A stretch of 64,000 nt of DNA from Sabulitectum sp036743055 (GTDB lineage Bacteria > Fermentibacterota > Fermentibacteria > Fermentibacterales > JCC-6): the NCBI GenBank assembly GCA_036743055.1, contig DAINQE010000002.1:40238-104237 (forward strand), written 5' to 3'. Made by a program: the position numbers and the translations under genes. The notes below the pieces were generated by a model. The model was not told the origin of the DNA. It did no database searches and saw only the letters and a program-made list of their open reading frames with translations. Positions within the stretch are counted from its first letter, which is position 1, and every line of letters begins with the position of its first letter. Shown here piece after piece: positions 35,803 through 43,306 of this stretch.

Positions 35803-35831
35803 TTGACATTGTAGCACTAATGGGCTACATT
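35803..35831 (+). promoter_or_regulatory. Promoter with embedded operator of the dinJ-yafQ-like module
   Basis: TTGACA (35803-35808) and TACATT (35826-35831) are 17 bases apart. Between them TGTAGC (35810-35815) and GCTACA (35824-35829) form an inverted repeat with an 8-base centre. This is the usual place for antitoxin or toxin-antitoxin complex binding, so autoregulation is likely. Confidence 0.6.
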
Positions 35832-35852
35832 TAGAAAGAAAGAGAGGTTCCA

Positions 35853-36113
35853 ATGAGCAAGACAGCCACAGTCAGAGCAAGACTCGAACCAGGTCTAAAG
35901 GAAACAGCAGAGGAAATACTCAGCAGACTGGGTTTGTCTACTACCCAGGCGATAACCCTGTTTTTCAGACAGATCGAAATGAATGATGGTCTTCCGTTTG
36001 ATGTCAGAATCCCCTCAGCTCTCACCAGGAAGACCATGGATGAAACTGATTCAGGTGAAGGTTTGATTCTCTGCGAGGATGCAGACGACATGTTTGAGCA
36101 GCTTGGGATCTGA
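35853..36113 (+). CDS. RelB/DinJ-family antitoxin
   Basis: 86 residues. The ribbon-helix-helix domain is visible in TVRARLEPGLKETAEEILSRLGLSTTQAITLFFRQI, the DinJ pattern, followed by a flexible acidic tail that would wrap the toxin. It binds its own operator and neutralises the YafQ-like RNase encoded next. Its stop shares one base with the toxin's start (TGATG), so the genes are coupled. First module of the accessory region. Confidence 0.9.
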   Translation: MSKTATVRARLEPGLKETAEEILSRLGLSTTQAITLFFRQIEMNDGLPFDVRIPSALTRKTMDETDSGEGLILCEDADDMFEQLGI

Positions 36114-36385
36114 TGTATCGACCGGTTTATACCAGGCAGTTCAAGAAGGATATCAAGCTGGCACAGAAGCAGGGGCGAGACATTGACCAGTTCAAGCTAA
36201 TAGCCAGGTCTCTCCTGGCTGGCAAAGCCCTTGATCCAATCTTTAAAGATCACAAACTCGTTGGGAACTACATTGGCAGACGCGAATGCCATATCGAATC
36301 CGATTGGCTCCTTATCTACAAGATCGATAACGACCAACTCATCTTCGAGAGATGCGGCTCTCACTCTGAACTCTTTAAGACATAG
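36113..36385 (+). CDS. YafQ-family mRNA interferase toxin
   Basis: 90 residues of the RelE superfamily. The YafQ signature lies at the C-terminal half: FKDHKLVGNYIGRRECHIESDWLLIYK and ERCGSHSELF, with the three histidines of the active-site region in place. The Asp that precedes the second His in E. coli YafQ (RDAH) is Glu here (RECH). It would cleave mRNA on the ribosome when free of the antitoxin. A degenerate copy of the 38-bp repeat follows directly after the stop. Confidence 0.88.
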   Translation: MYRPVYTRQFKKDIKLAQKQGRDIDQFKLIARSLLAGKALDPIFKDHKLVGNYIGRRECHIESDWLLIYKIDNDQLIFERCGSHSELFKT

Positions 36386-36393
36386 TCTATGGC

Positions 36394-36420
36394 ACACCGT
36401 ATTGGATAGTTTTGGAACTG
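36394..36420 (+). repeat. Degenerate copy of the 38-bp dispersed repeat
   Basis: ACACCGTATTGGATAG followed by TTTTGGAACTG, a diverged form of the ACCCCGTAGTGGACA/GTTCGGAACC unit, placed between the yafQ-like and relE-like genes. Confidence 0.5.
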
Positions 36421-36430
36421 GGAAAGAAGA

Positions 36431-36721
36431 TCAGGAATCCGTGAGCCTGCCCTTGGATCTGGAATAGACTTTGCCCTTCTCTCGCTTCCCGACCGCAATA
36501 ACCAGAACTGTCACTTCTTTGTCATTCACTTCGTAGACGAGTCTATAGCCTGATGATCTCAGTTTGATCTTGTATACGTCTGCAAAGCCATGCAGTCTGC
36601 TTGCCGGAATTCTGGGATTCCCAAGCCTTTCCTTGAGCTTTTTACGCAGCTGTTCCCTTATCGGTACCGCTAGCTTCTTCCACTCCCGGAGGGCGCTGGG
36701 CAGGAACTTCAGCTTATACAT
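36431..36721 (-). CDS. RelE/StbE-family toxin
   Basis: 96 residues. YKLKFLPSALREWKKLAVPIREQLRKKL, then GYRLVYEVNDKEVTVLVIAVGKREKGKVY, are typical of RelE ribosome-dependent RNases, with the basic catalytic residues of the last strand (GKREKGKVY). It overlaps the antitoxin gene by 8 nt. It is oriented against the dinJ-yafQ module, so the two modules converge on a repeat copy. Confidence 0.87.
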   Translation of the reverse strand: MYKLKFLPSALREWKKLAVPIREQLRKKLKERLGNPRIPASRLHGFADVYKIKLRSSGYRLVYEVNDKEVTVLVIAVGKREKGKVYSRSKGRLTDS

Positions 36722-36965
36722 TGTCTATGTCAACTTCAACAGCCTGTTCTTTTTCACACTGCCTGTCTAGAACAACCCTGGCCAGTTCAGCATCTTCCAG
36801 TCTGTCGAGAAGCATCTCATAGGTTTCGGCTGGAACAAGATATGCAGTAGGGACATTATGGTTGAGAATGGTAATTGCTTCACCATCAGCTTCCCTGAGA
36901 AGAGCTGTAGGGTTCTTCTTCAACTCAGAAATGCTGGCCGAATAACTTGACAGCACCTGTTCCAT
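36714..36965 (-). CDS. Phd/YefM (StbD)-family antitoxin
   Basis: 83 residues. YSASISELKKNPTALLREADGEAITILNHNVPTAYLVPAETYEML is the Phd/YefM DNA-binding fold; the C-terminal helix that holds the toxin follows. Its gene overlaps the RelE toxin by 8 nt and has a near-perfect promoter upstream. Confidence 0.88.
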   Translation of the reverse strand: MEQVLSSYSASISELKKNPTALLREADGEAITILNHNVPTAYLVPAETYEMLLDRLEDAELARVVLDRQCEKEQAVEVDIDNV

Positions 36966-37000
36966 ATCAACCTCCGTATTATGGTCTATTTTTCGTTCTT

Positions 37001-37029
37001 TTTATAACTCTTTTCTTGGGGCTTGTCAA
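37001..37029 (-). promoter_or_regulatory. Promoter of the Phd-RelE module
   Basis: On the minus strand TTGACA (37029-37024) and TATAAA (37006-37001) are separated by 17 bases, 36 bases upstream of the antitoxin start. Confidence 0.65.
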
Positions 37030-37084
37030 TTTACGACAGTTCAGTCTTCCTCACCGTATTCGGTCATTGGTGAATCTTTTTAGC

Positions 37085-37152
37085 ACCCCGTAGTGGACGC
37101 TTTCGGAACCTTCTACTGCGGTACCCCTTGTTGGATACTTTTCGAACTCTAA
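37085..37152 (+). repeat. 38-bp dispersed repeat: one full unit and one diverged unit
   Basis: Full unit 37085-37122 opens ACCCCGTAGTGGAC, passes TTTCGGAACC and closes with CTACTGCGGT. A diverged second unit (ACCCCTTGTTGGATAC then TTTTCGAAC) follows head to tail from 37123. Confidence 0.8.
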
Positions 37153-37192
37153 CTGACAAGAATCTGGAAAAGCGCGCCACAAGATGTCAGCT

Positions 37193-37221
37193 ACCCCGTA
37201 GTGGACACTCTTAGAAAATCT
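37193..37221 (+). repeat. Partial copy of the 38-bp repeat
   Basis: ACCCCGTAGTGGACAC is intact; the rest (TCTTAGAAAATC) has diverged. Lies upstream of the HigB-HigA promoter. Confidence 0.65.
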
Positions 37222-37266
37222 CCTCAGTATTGATTTCGAAACACATTCCCGCTGAGGGAAAAAGAC

Positions 37267-37297
37267 TTGACGAATTATAACTCTAACGTAATATTAC
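37267..37297 (+). promoter_or_regulatory. Promoter and palindromic operator candidate of the HigB-HigA module
   Basis: TTGACG (37267-37272) and AATATT (37290-37295) are 17 bases apart. The -10 is embedded in a perfect palindrome, GTAATATTAC (37288-37297), the kind of site an XRE antitoxin would occupy. Confidence 0.55.
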
Positions 37298-37342
37298 CTA
37301 CATGTTATGAAGAGCATGAAGAGAGGCTATGGAAAGAGAGGA

Positions 37343-37690
37343 ATGATGAAATGTGAGATTGAATACACTGATGAGTTCGGAGAGTGGTGGGAAAGTTTGA
37401 ATGAAGATGAGCAGGACAGTGTTACAAGTTACGTCAAACTGCTGGAGCTAAGAGGAGTAACTCTTGATTTTCCCTACTCCTCAAACGTAAAAGGTTCTAA
37501 ACATTCTCATATGAGAGAATTACGAGTGCAACACCAAGGCAACCCATATCGTGTTCTTTACGCATTCGACCCAAGAAGAGCTGCAATACTATTAATTGGT
37601 GGATGCAAGAAAGGTAACAATAGGTGGTATTTAGAGTTAGTGCCCATTGCCGATAGTATTTACGACAAGCATTTAGAGCAGTTAAAGTGA
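37343..37690 (+). CDS. HigB/Gp49-like RelE-superfamily toxin
   Basis: 115 residues from the ATG-ATG pair at 37343/37346, preceded by AGAGAGGA; an ATG at 37307 lacks a ribosome site. IEYTDEFGEWWESLNEDEQDSVTSYVKLLE, MRELRVQHQGNPYRVLYAFDPRRAAILLIGG and the final helices match the phage-derived Gp49-like/HigB family of mRNA-cleaving toxins. The toxin precedes its antitoxin, the usual order for HigBA. Codon use is AT-rich compared with the core genes of the window. Confidence 0.85.
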   Translation: MMKCEIEYTDEFGEWWESLNEDEQDSVTSYVKLLELRGVTLDFPYSSNVKGSKHSHMRELRVQHQGNPYRVLYAFDPRRAAILLIGGCKKGNNRWYLELVPIADSIYDKHLEQLK

Positions 37691-37773
37691 TTGTTTAGAT
37701 AACACAAAGTTAGGAACCAGGTAGAGAAGCAGGAGTAGGTACAGGAGAAAGAGTAGAAAGAGGAGATGGAATA

Positions 37774-38103
37774 ATGTCGAAGCCCTTCAGGAATCTCACT
37801 GACGGCATGTCTCCAGAGCGTAAGAAGAAAATAGAGCTTCAAGCAAATGAGCTTATCCGGGAAATGGAAATCGGCGAGCTCAGGAAGGCTCTTAAGATTA
37901 CGCAGGAAGAACTGGCAGTTGCTTTAAAAATGAAGCAGTCATCAATATCCAGGATTGAACATCAGTCTGACATGTTCATAAGTACTTTGAGGTCGATTCT
38001 ATCGGCGATGGGTGCCTCACTGAAGATTGTTGCCAGTTTTCCGGAAGGTGATGTTCAAATCAACCAGTTCGAAGATCTTAGAAAAGGAAAGTCAACCTCA
38101 TAA
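37774..38103 (+). CDS. HigA-like XRE-family antitoxin
   Basis: 109 residues, AGGAGATGG before the ATG. A helix-turn-helix of the Cro/CI type is clear: LRKALKITQEELAVALKMKQSSISRIEHQSDMFISTLRSILSAMGASLKIV. The SPERKKKIELQANELIREMEIGELRKAL opening is typical of HigA antitoxins that partner Gp49-like toxins. It lies 83 bases after the toxin gene and would bind the palindrome upstream of it. Confidence 0.88.
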   Translation: MSKPFRNLTDGMSPERKKKIELQANELIREMEIGELRKALKITQEELAVALKMKQSSISRIEHQSDMFISTLRSILSAMGASLKIVASFPEGDVQINQFEDLRKGKSTS

Positions 38104-38185
38104 AATAGTGCTGAAATAACCTCTCAACGATTTCTTGCACAGGCTTTCAGAGCATTGCATGTAATGGCGCACTCATGTAGCAGGT

Positions 38186-38288
38186 ACCCCGTAGTGGACG
38201 CGTTCGGAACCTTCTACTATGGCACCCCGTAGTGGACACGTTCGGAACCTTTTACTGCGGCTGCCCGTAGTCGATACTGTTAGTACCT
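38186..38288 (+). repeat. 38-bp repeat array: two full units and a third diverged unit
   Basis: Units at 38186-38223 and 38224-38261 share ACCCCGTAGTGGAC, GTTCGGAACCTT and the TACT-GGC close, joined head to tail. A third, diverged unit (GCCCGTAGTCGATACTG) follows from 38262. It separates the HigB-HigA module from the exported protein at 38313. Confidence 0.85.
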
Positions 38289-38312
38289 GTGGATGGATGA
38301 GGATAGTTCGAG

Positions 38313-38810
38313 CTAGAACAAAGACAACTTGAGATCGAAATTCACCAGAGGCTTGGGTGTATATTCCCAGCCAGCGGAATTGTCATTATCCATTGTTATC
38401 CCGGCTCCCCAGTTAGGTTCGATAGCAACCGGAACCCCCAGCACTGGTAACCTGTGCTTCCACCCGAAGTTGACTAAAAAGGAGATTCGTTCAAGTCTTT
38501 CGCGTGCAGAGGGCCAAAGCAATTCTCCAGATGCATTTCCTCCCACAAAGAAACCGACAAGATCACCATCTCGATAACCCCGAAGCTCAACTCCCGCTTC
38601 GAGTCCCGGAGCAAACTCTTCAAGGTAGGAATCCGAGCAGAACACAGACCCTCCTTCAAGGATTAACGAGCTGCTGCTGTCAGCAGATAAGGGTTTCTCA
38701 TACGAGTATGTTAATTCAAGAGTCTGAGTAACTTCCAGATCTATACCAGGGCCAAACACCACTGAATCTGCAAAAACAGTTCCGCACAAAACCTCAAGAA
38801 AGAAAAGCAT
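38313..38810 (-). CDS. Small exported, possibly outer-membrane beta-barrel protein
   Basis: 165 residues from an ATG with GGGAGG 5 bases upstream. MLFFLEVLCGTVFADS is a short signal peptide. Alternating strands (VTQTLELTYSYEKPL, GLEAGVELRGYRDGDLVGFFVGG, RISFLVNFGWKHRLPVLGVPVAIEPNWGAGITM) end in VNFDLKLSLF with a terminal Phe, as in outer-membrane barrels recognised by BamA. I do not recognise a family. It lies between two repeat copies in the accessory region, with AT-rich codon use. Confidence 0.6.
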   Translation of the reverse strand: MLFFLEVLCGTVFADSVVFGPGIDLEVTQTLELTYSYEKPLSADSSSSLILEGGSVFCSDSYLEEFAPGLEAGVELRGYRDGDLVGFFVGGNASGELLWPSARERLERISFLVNFGWKHRLPVLGVPVAIEPNWGAGITMDNDNSAGWEYTPKPLVNFDLKLSLF

Positions 38811-39142
38811 GAAAGCCTCCCATGTTCTTTCCGACTCTACCTATGGAATGAATCAAATGTTCCTTCGCAATTCCTACATAGCTTGGATTTAGATGCTTTT
38901 AGTGATTGGCAAGGATCAGAATCCTTTGCTAGTATCCCAAATTGAGAGCTTTTCAAGAAGCCGAGAAGTAGTTCGATAATCTCGTTTGGGTACCCCGTAG
39001 TGGACACGTTCGGAACCTTCTACTGTGGCACCCCGTAGTGGACAGTTTTCGATCGGACCTGTAGCAAGATGCAAAATCTCATAAATGCTTAACTCACTGA
39101 ATTTAATAGTGTTTGCACCTTGATACTGCCAGATACTCTTGC
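38811..39142. other. Intergenic space with repeat copies
   Basis: Apart from the repeat array at 38992-39061 I see nothing in this stretch. It is AT-rich and non-coding in all frames. Confidence 0.5.
38992..39061 (+). repeat. 38-bp repeat: one full unit and one half-diverged unit
   Basis: The full unit 38992-39029 is nearly identical to those at 38186 and 38224. The second unit begins ACCCCGTAGTGGACAG and then departs (TTTTCGATCGGACC). It separates the two exported-protein genes. Confidence 0.85.
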
Positions 39143-39556
39143 TTAATGGATATACAGGTATGTTACCCAGGAACCCTCTGCGGTGTTGAAACCTTCCATG
39201 TAGTCGTTTGCACTGTCGGGAACTGCAAAGACAATCAAACCCTGGCCTTCTTTAATTGATGTAATCTGACCGGATAACATTCCATTGGGAAATGTATACA
39301 AAAATACTGTTCCATGATCCAGATTGCCCATTAATACATTCCCAACCTCAAGATCGTATCTTTCAGAAGCCCAACCAAGAATGGAAACGCGTCGTGTCAC
39401 GCTTCGTACAGAAAAAACAAGCTCGCATCCTTCATATGAAGAGTAGAGATCGTCTAAATTTGGTACTTCGTCATTCAGCAGCAATGCTTCATTAAGCGGG
39501 AGAAAATCCATATCTGATATCGCAAACAAAGCAGCAACCAAGAATAGCACAATCAT
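39143..39556 (-). CDS. Small exported protein of unknown function
   Basis: 137 residues, AAGGGAGA directly before the ATG. MIVLFLVAALFAIS is a signal peptide or single anchor. The mature part (LVFSVRSVTRRVSILGWASERYDLEVGNVLMG, then GQGLIVFAVPDSANDY) looks like a small beta-rich domain with the flavour of cytochrome-c-maturation or OB-like folds, but I cannot assign it. It is flanked by repeat copies on both sides. Confidence 0.55.
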   Translation of the reverse strand: MIVLFLVAALFAISDMDFLPLNEALLLNDEVPNLDDLYSSYEGCELVFSVRSVTRRVSILGWASERYDLEVGNVLMGNLDHGTVFLYTFPNGMLSGQITSIKEGQGLIVFAVPDSANDYMEGFNTAEGSWVTYLYIH

Positions 39557-39669
39557 TCTCCCTTCCCTAAGCGCTTGTTCAACAACTGTGCCAATGCTGT
39601 CTATCCTAACAGCTTAACTATGTTCCACAGAATCGCTGTCCCAAGTACTGGAAGAACTTACAGTCTGGT

Positions 39670-39695
39670 ACCTCTCAGTGGACAGTTTCGAACTG
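39670..39695 (+). repeat. Diverged copy of the 38-bp repeat
   Basis: ACCTCTCAGTGGACAG followed by TTTCGAACTG, the last recognisable copy before the tRNA-Arg gene. Confidence 0.55.
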
Positions 39696-39836
39696 TTCTA
39701 TAAGAAGTTATAGGCACCCCGAAACGAATTCGAACAGCCAGGCCTGATACCGGCTAAGGAACCATAATATGGTCAGTTATGGAGTTTAATTGACATACTT
39801 GCGGGCGGCCTGAAGGAAGGGCAAAAAAAGAAAGCC

Positions 39837-39913
<77 letters not shown>

Positions 39914-39952
39914 AAAGGCTTTCAAAAATCAGGCCCAATTATGCAGTTTCTT

Positions 39953-41074
39953 TCAGCGGTCGTCAAACCCCGGGAGCCGCTCAAGCAGTTCAGCGGCCTT
40001 CAGGGCCAGTGAATCGGCGAACAGCATGCCGTGGTGGTCGGGAACAAGGATGTTGGCCTTCCGTGCAACCATGCCCGTATCAAGCAGTTCTTCGGCGGCG
40101 AGCCTGAAGCCCAGTTTTTCCAGAGAGTTCAGGTCTACCCCTCCGCTGTGCCTGAATCCCAGGGCAAGGAGTTCATGGGCTCCGTTCTCTCCGGTGAGGT
40201 CCTCGCTGGATTCCTCCGGGGAATCGCCCCGGACCACGGCGGATTCGTACCTTACCGAGTCGCTGTGGTTCCAGCTCCTCTTATGTCCGTCGAAGGAGTG
40301 GGCGGAGGGTCCGATGCCGATGTACGGAGTCCTTTTCCAGTAGGCTGAGTTGTGCCTGGAGACGTATTTCTCTTCCCTAGCGTAGTTCGACACCTCGTAG
40401 TGGATGTAACCGTTCTCCGTGAGAAGGTCATGGGCCAGGTGATACATGTCTGCGCAGAGGGAGTCGGGAGCCTTGATGCCCCTGTCCCCCATGGGGGTTC
40501 CCTTCTCAAGGGTGAGTTCGTAGAGGGAGAGGTGTTCCGGCATGTGGCCAAGCATCTTCTCCAGGTCTTTTCTGAACGAGTTCATATCCTGCCCGGGGAG
40601 GCCGTACATCAGATCGGCGCTGACATTCCTGAACCCGGCCCTCTTAGCCAGGGAGAGGGCTTCATCTGTATCCTCTGAGGTATGCGCCCGGCCAAGTTGC
40701 TTCAGGTGTTCGCCCTGGAAGCTCTGAACTCCCAAGCTAATACGGTTGAAACCCGCCAGGAGGATCGTTGAGTAACCCCTCGCGTCAAGGACAGCCGGGT
40801 TGGACTCGATGGTCCTCTCGGTGAGTGATGGTGAGTTCACGGTGGAAATGAACCTGGCCCAGAACTCAGGAGGAAGGAGCGTGGGGGTGCCGCCCCCTGC
40901 GTAGAAGGTGTCGAACTGAAGGTTTTTTCCTCGTGTTCTGCCGGAGAACTCCGTGAACAGGGCGGTGCACATGCCGGAGATGTCCTCCGGCTTCCTCTGG
41001 GAGGCGAAGGCGCAGTAGGAGCACTTCTTCAGGCAGTAGGGAACATGAACGTAAAGGCCTAGTCCTTCTGCCAC
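39953..41074 (-). CDS. hemW: Radical SAM protein HemW (coproporphyrinogen-oxidase-like)
   Basis: 373 residues from a GTG inside the upstream VOC gene (16-nt overlap). YVHVPYCLKKCSYCAF carries the CxxxCxxC iron-sulfur motif; FYAGGGTPTLLPP and GVQSFQGEHLKQLGRAH are typical of HemW/HemN relatives. HemW is a haem chaperone and lacks the extra N-terminal elements of true HemN. The C-terminal winged-helix-like region (ELLALGFRHSGGVDL) is present. Confidence 0.88.
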   Translation of the reverse strand: MAEGLGLYVHVPYCLKKCSYCAFASQRKPEDISGMCTALFTEFSGRTRGKNLQFDTFYAGGGTPTLLPPEFWARFISTVNSPSLTERTIESNPAVLDARGYSTILLAGFNRISLGVQSFQGEHLKQLGRAHTSEDTDEALSLAKRAGFRNVSADLMYGLPGQDMNSFRKDLEKMLGHMPEHLSLYELTLEKGTPMGDRGIKAPDSLCADMYHLAHDLLTENGYIHYEVSNYAREEKYVSRHNSAYWKRTPYIGIGPSAHSFDGHKRSWNHSDSVRYESAVVRGDSPEESSEDLTGENGAHELLALGFRHSGGVDLNSLEKLGFRLAAEELLDTGMVARKANILVPDHHGMLFADSLALKAAELLERLPGFDDR

Positions 41075-41433
41075 CGCGGATCCTCGAATCTCTGTATCTC
41101 AAGGGTGTAGCCCGCGGGGTCCTTCAGGAAGCAGTTGTAAATCCTGTACTCCGGGGTCTCAGCCGGGGGCTTGATCACCTGGCAGCCCGCTTTCACTGCG
41201 GTATCGAACCATGCGTCCACATCTTCGGTTACCAGTGTGATGGTCACGTCGTCGGCCACCCTCCGATCCCTGCCAGAGCAGAAGCCCAGGAAGCCACCTG
41301 CTGCTACCCGGTAGATCCTGCACCCGCCCTGGTCCAGGGCCAGGGGAAGCCCCAGCACTCCGTGGTAGAAGCTGTGGACGGCCTCGATGTCCTCGGTGTA
41401 GCAGAAGGTGATGACCGAGTCGAAACCCTTCAT
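41059..41433 (-). CDS. VOC (glyoxalase/bleomycin-resistance fold) family protein
   Basis: 124 residues. FDSVITFCYTEDIEAVHSFYHGVLGLPLALDQGG, then ADDVTITLVTEDVDAWFDTAVKAG and NCFLKDPAGYTLEIQRFEDPRW are the two babbabb modules of the VOC superfamily. The substrate cannot be predicted. Sits between lepA (1 base away) and hemW (overlapping), so all three are one transcription unit. Confidence 0.8.
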   Translation of the reverse strand: MKGFDSVITFCYTEDIEAVHSFYHGVLGLPLALDQGGCRIYRVAAGGFLGFCSGRDRRVADDVTITLVTEDVDAWFDTAVKAGCQVIKPPAETPEYRIYNCFLKDPAGYTLEIQRFEDPRWQKD

Positions 41434-41434
41434 C

Positions 41435-43279
41435 CTAACCCTCCCTCTTCAGCACGGCCAGGAAGGCCTTCTGGGGGATCATTACCTTCCCCACCATCTT
41501 CATCCTCTTCTTGCCGGCCTTCTGCTTCTCAAGCAGCTTCCTCTTCCTGGTAATGTCTCCGCCGTAGCATTTCGCCGTAACGTCCTTCCTCAGGGCGCTG
41601 ATGGTGGTCCTGGCAATGACCGTTCCACCTATGGCCCCCTGAATTGGGATCTTGAACTGCTGGCGTGGGATCTCCTCCTTGAGGTTCTCGCAGGCTTTTC
41701 TGGCCCAGGCGGCGGCCCTGTCCCTGTGAACCAGCATGGAGAGGGCGTCGACCTTCTCGTGATTCACCAGAATGTCTACTTTTGCCAGGTCCCCGGGCCT
41801 GTAGTCGGCGCTCTCGTAGTCGAAGCTTCCATAGCCCTGGGTCACCGACTTAAGCTTGTCGTAGAAGTCGTAGACTATTTCGGCCAGGGGCATCTCCACC
41901 TTTATCTCCACCCTCTTGGCCCCCACATAGAGGTTAGAGTAGTTTTGCCCCCTGCGGTCGAGGAGCAGGGTGGTCACCGGGCCTATGTACCTGTCGGGCA
42001 TTATCACCGAAGCCTTTATGTAAGGCTCTTCCGTAAGCTGTATCTGGCCCGGGTCCGGGTAGAGGTTGGGATTGTCGATGTACTGAACCTCGCCGTTGGT
42101 AAGAGTTATCCTGTACAGAACCGTGGGAGCGGTGAGCACCAGGCTCATTCCGAACTCCCTCTCCAGACGTTCCTGCACAACTTCCAGGTGAAGGAGCCCC
42201 AGGAAGCCGCACCTGAACCCGAAGCCCAGTCCTACGGAATTCACCTTCTCGTAGGTGAGGGAGGCATCGTTCAGCTTCAGCTTCTCCATGGCTATGGCCA
42301 GGTCGTTGTAATCCTCGGTGGAAATGGGGAAGAGGCTTGAGAACACCACCGGCTTGGCTTCCTCGAAACCCGCCAGGGGCTTCTCGGCGGGTTTCCTGGC
42401 GCTGGTTATGGTCTCACCGCTCCTCACGTCGCTTACGCTCTTGATCCCGGCTATGAGGTAACCCACATCTCCAGCTTCCAGCTTCCTGCACTTCACCCGG
42501 TGTATCCCCAGGTGGCCGATCTCCTCGATGCGGTACTCCTCTCCCATGGCCATCAGGAGTATGTCGTCGTCCTGGACCATGGTGCCCTCCTCCACCTTGA
42601 AGTAAGCCACCACGCCCCGGTAGGCGTCGAAGATGCTGTCGAAGACCCTGGCGCGGAGGGGGGCTTCCGGGCTTCCTGCGGGGGGTGGTATCCGTGTCAC
42701 GATGGCATTCAGGAGACCTTCCAGCCCCTCACCGGTCTTTGCGCTCACGAGCACCGCTCCATCGGTGTCGAGACCCAGTTCATTGTCTATCTCGTGAAGG
42801 GTCTCCTCTATGTTGGCTGAGGGAAGGTCTATCTTGTTGATCACCGGTATTATCTCGAGGTTGTGTTCCATTGCCTTGTAGAGGTTGGCGAGGGTCTGGG
42901 CTTCAACACCCTGGGCGGCATCGATCACCAGAAGGGCGCCCTCGCAGGAGGCCAGGGCCCTGCTAACCTCGTAGCTGAAGTCAACATGGCCCGGGGTGTC
43001 GATGAGATTCAGCTGGTAGACCTGTCCCCCGGGGTCGGTGTAGCGCATGGTGACGGCGCTGCTCTTGATGGTTATTCCCCGCTCCCGCTCTATGTCCATG
43101 GAGTCCAGCATCTGATCGTGGAACTCCCTGGCGGAAACGGTTTCAGTGACCTGAAGCAGCCTGTCCGCAAGGGTAGACTTGCCGTGGTCTATGTGAGCTA
43201 TGATGCAGAAATTGCGTATGTTCTCGCTCAAGTTTTCCTCCAATTGTTGATGTGTAATATGTTTGGTAGTGATTGCCAT
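41435..43279 (-). CDS. lepA: Elongation factor 4 (LepA)
   Basis: 614 residues. GTPase motifs are IAHIDHGKSTLADRLL, RGITIKSSAVTM, DTPGHVDFSYEVSRAL and NKIDLP. The LepA-specific C-terminal domain ends the protein, including RKDVTAKCYGGDITRKRKLLEKQKAGKKRMK. It promotes back-translocation or ribosome biogenesis under stress. The length is normal for the family (about 600). Confidence 0.96.
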   Translation of the reverse strand: MAITTKHITHQQLEENLSENIRNFCIIAHIDHGKSTLADRLLQVTETVSAREFHDQMLDSMDIERERGITIKSSAVTMRYTDPGGQVYQLNLIDTPGHVDFSYEVSRALASCEGALLVIDAAQGVEAQTLANLYKAMEHNLEIIPVINKIDLPSANIEETLHEIDNELGLDTDGAVLVSAKTGEGLEGLLNAIVTRIPPPAGSPEAPLRARVFDSIFDAYRGVVAYFKVEEGTMVQDDDILLMAMGEEYRIEEIGHLGIHRVKCRKLEAGDVGYLIAGIKSVSDVRSGETITSARKPAEKPLAGFEEAKPVVFSSLFPISTEDYNDLAIAMEKLKLNDASLTYEKVNSVGLGFGFRCGFLGLLHLEVVQERLEREFGMSLVLTAPTVLYRITLTNGEVQYIDNPNLYPDPGQIQLTEEPYIKASVIMPDRYIGPVTTLLLDRRGQNYSNLYVGAKRVEIKVEMPLAEIVYDFYDKLKSVTQGYGSFDYESADYRPGDLAKVDILVNHEKVDALSMLVHRDRAAAWARKACENLKEEIPRQQFKIPIQGAIGGTVIARTTISALRKDVTAKCYGGDITRKRKLLEKQKAGKKRMKMVGKVMIPQKAFLAVLKREG

Positions 43280-43306
43280 TCCAAATCAAGCACAGAGGGA
43301 GTAGAG

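Larger units (their letters stand above)
36966..37342. other. Intergenic space with two promoters and three repeat copies
   Basis: Nothing coding is visible here. It contains the promoter of the Phd-RelE module (minus strand), a full and a partial copy of the 38-bp repeat at 37085-37152, another copy at 37193, and the promoter of the HigB-HigA module. It is AT-rich. Confidence 0.6.

Noticed and set aside
36394..39695. Integron attC sites
   Set aside because: The repeat has no GTTRRRY/RYYYAAC ends and no long imperfect palindrome, and no integrase is in the window.
41408..42340. Long + strand ORF antisense to lepA (310 aa)
   Set aside because: Val/Leu/Gly-rich antisense shadow of a clearly conserved gene.
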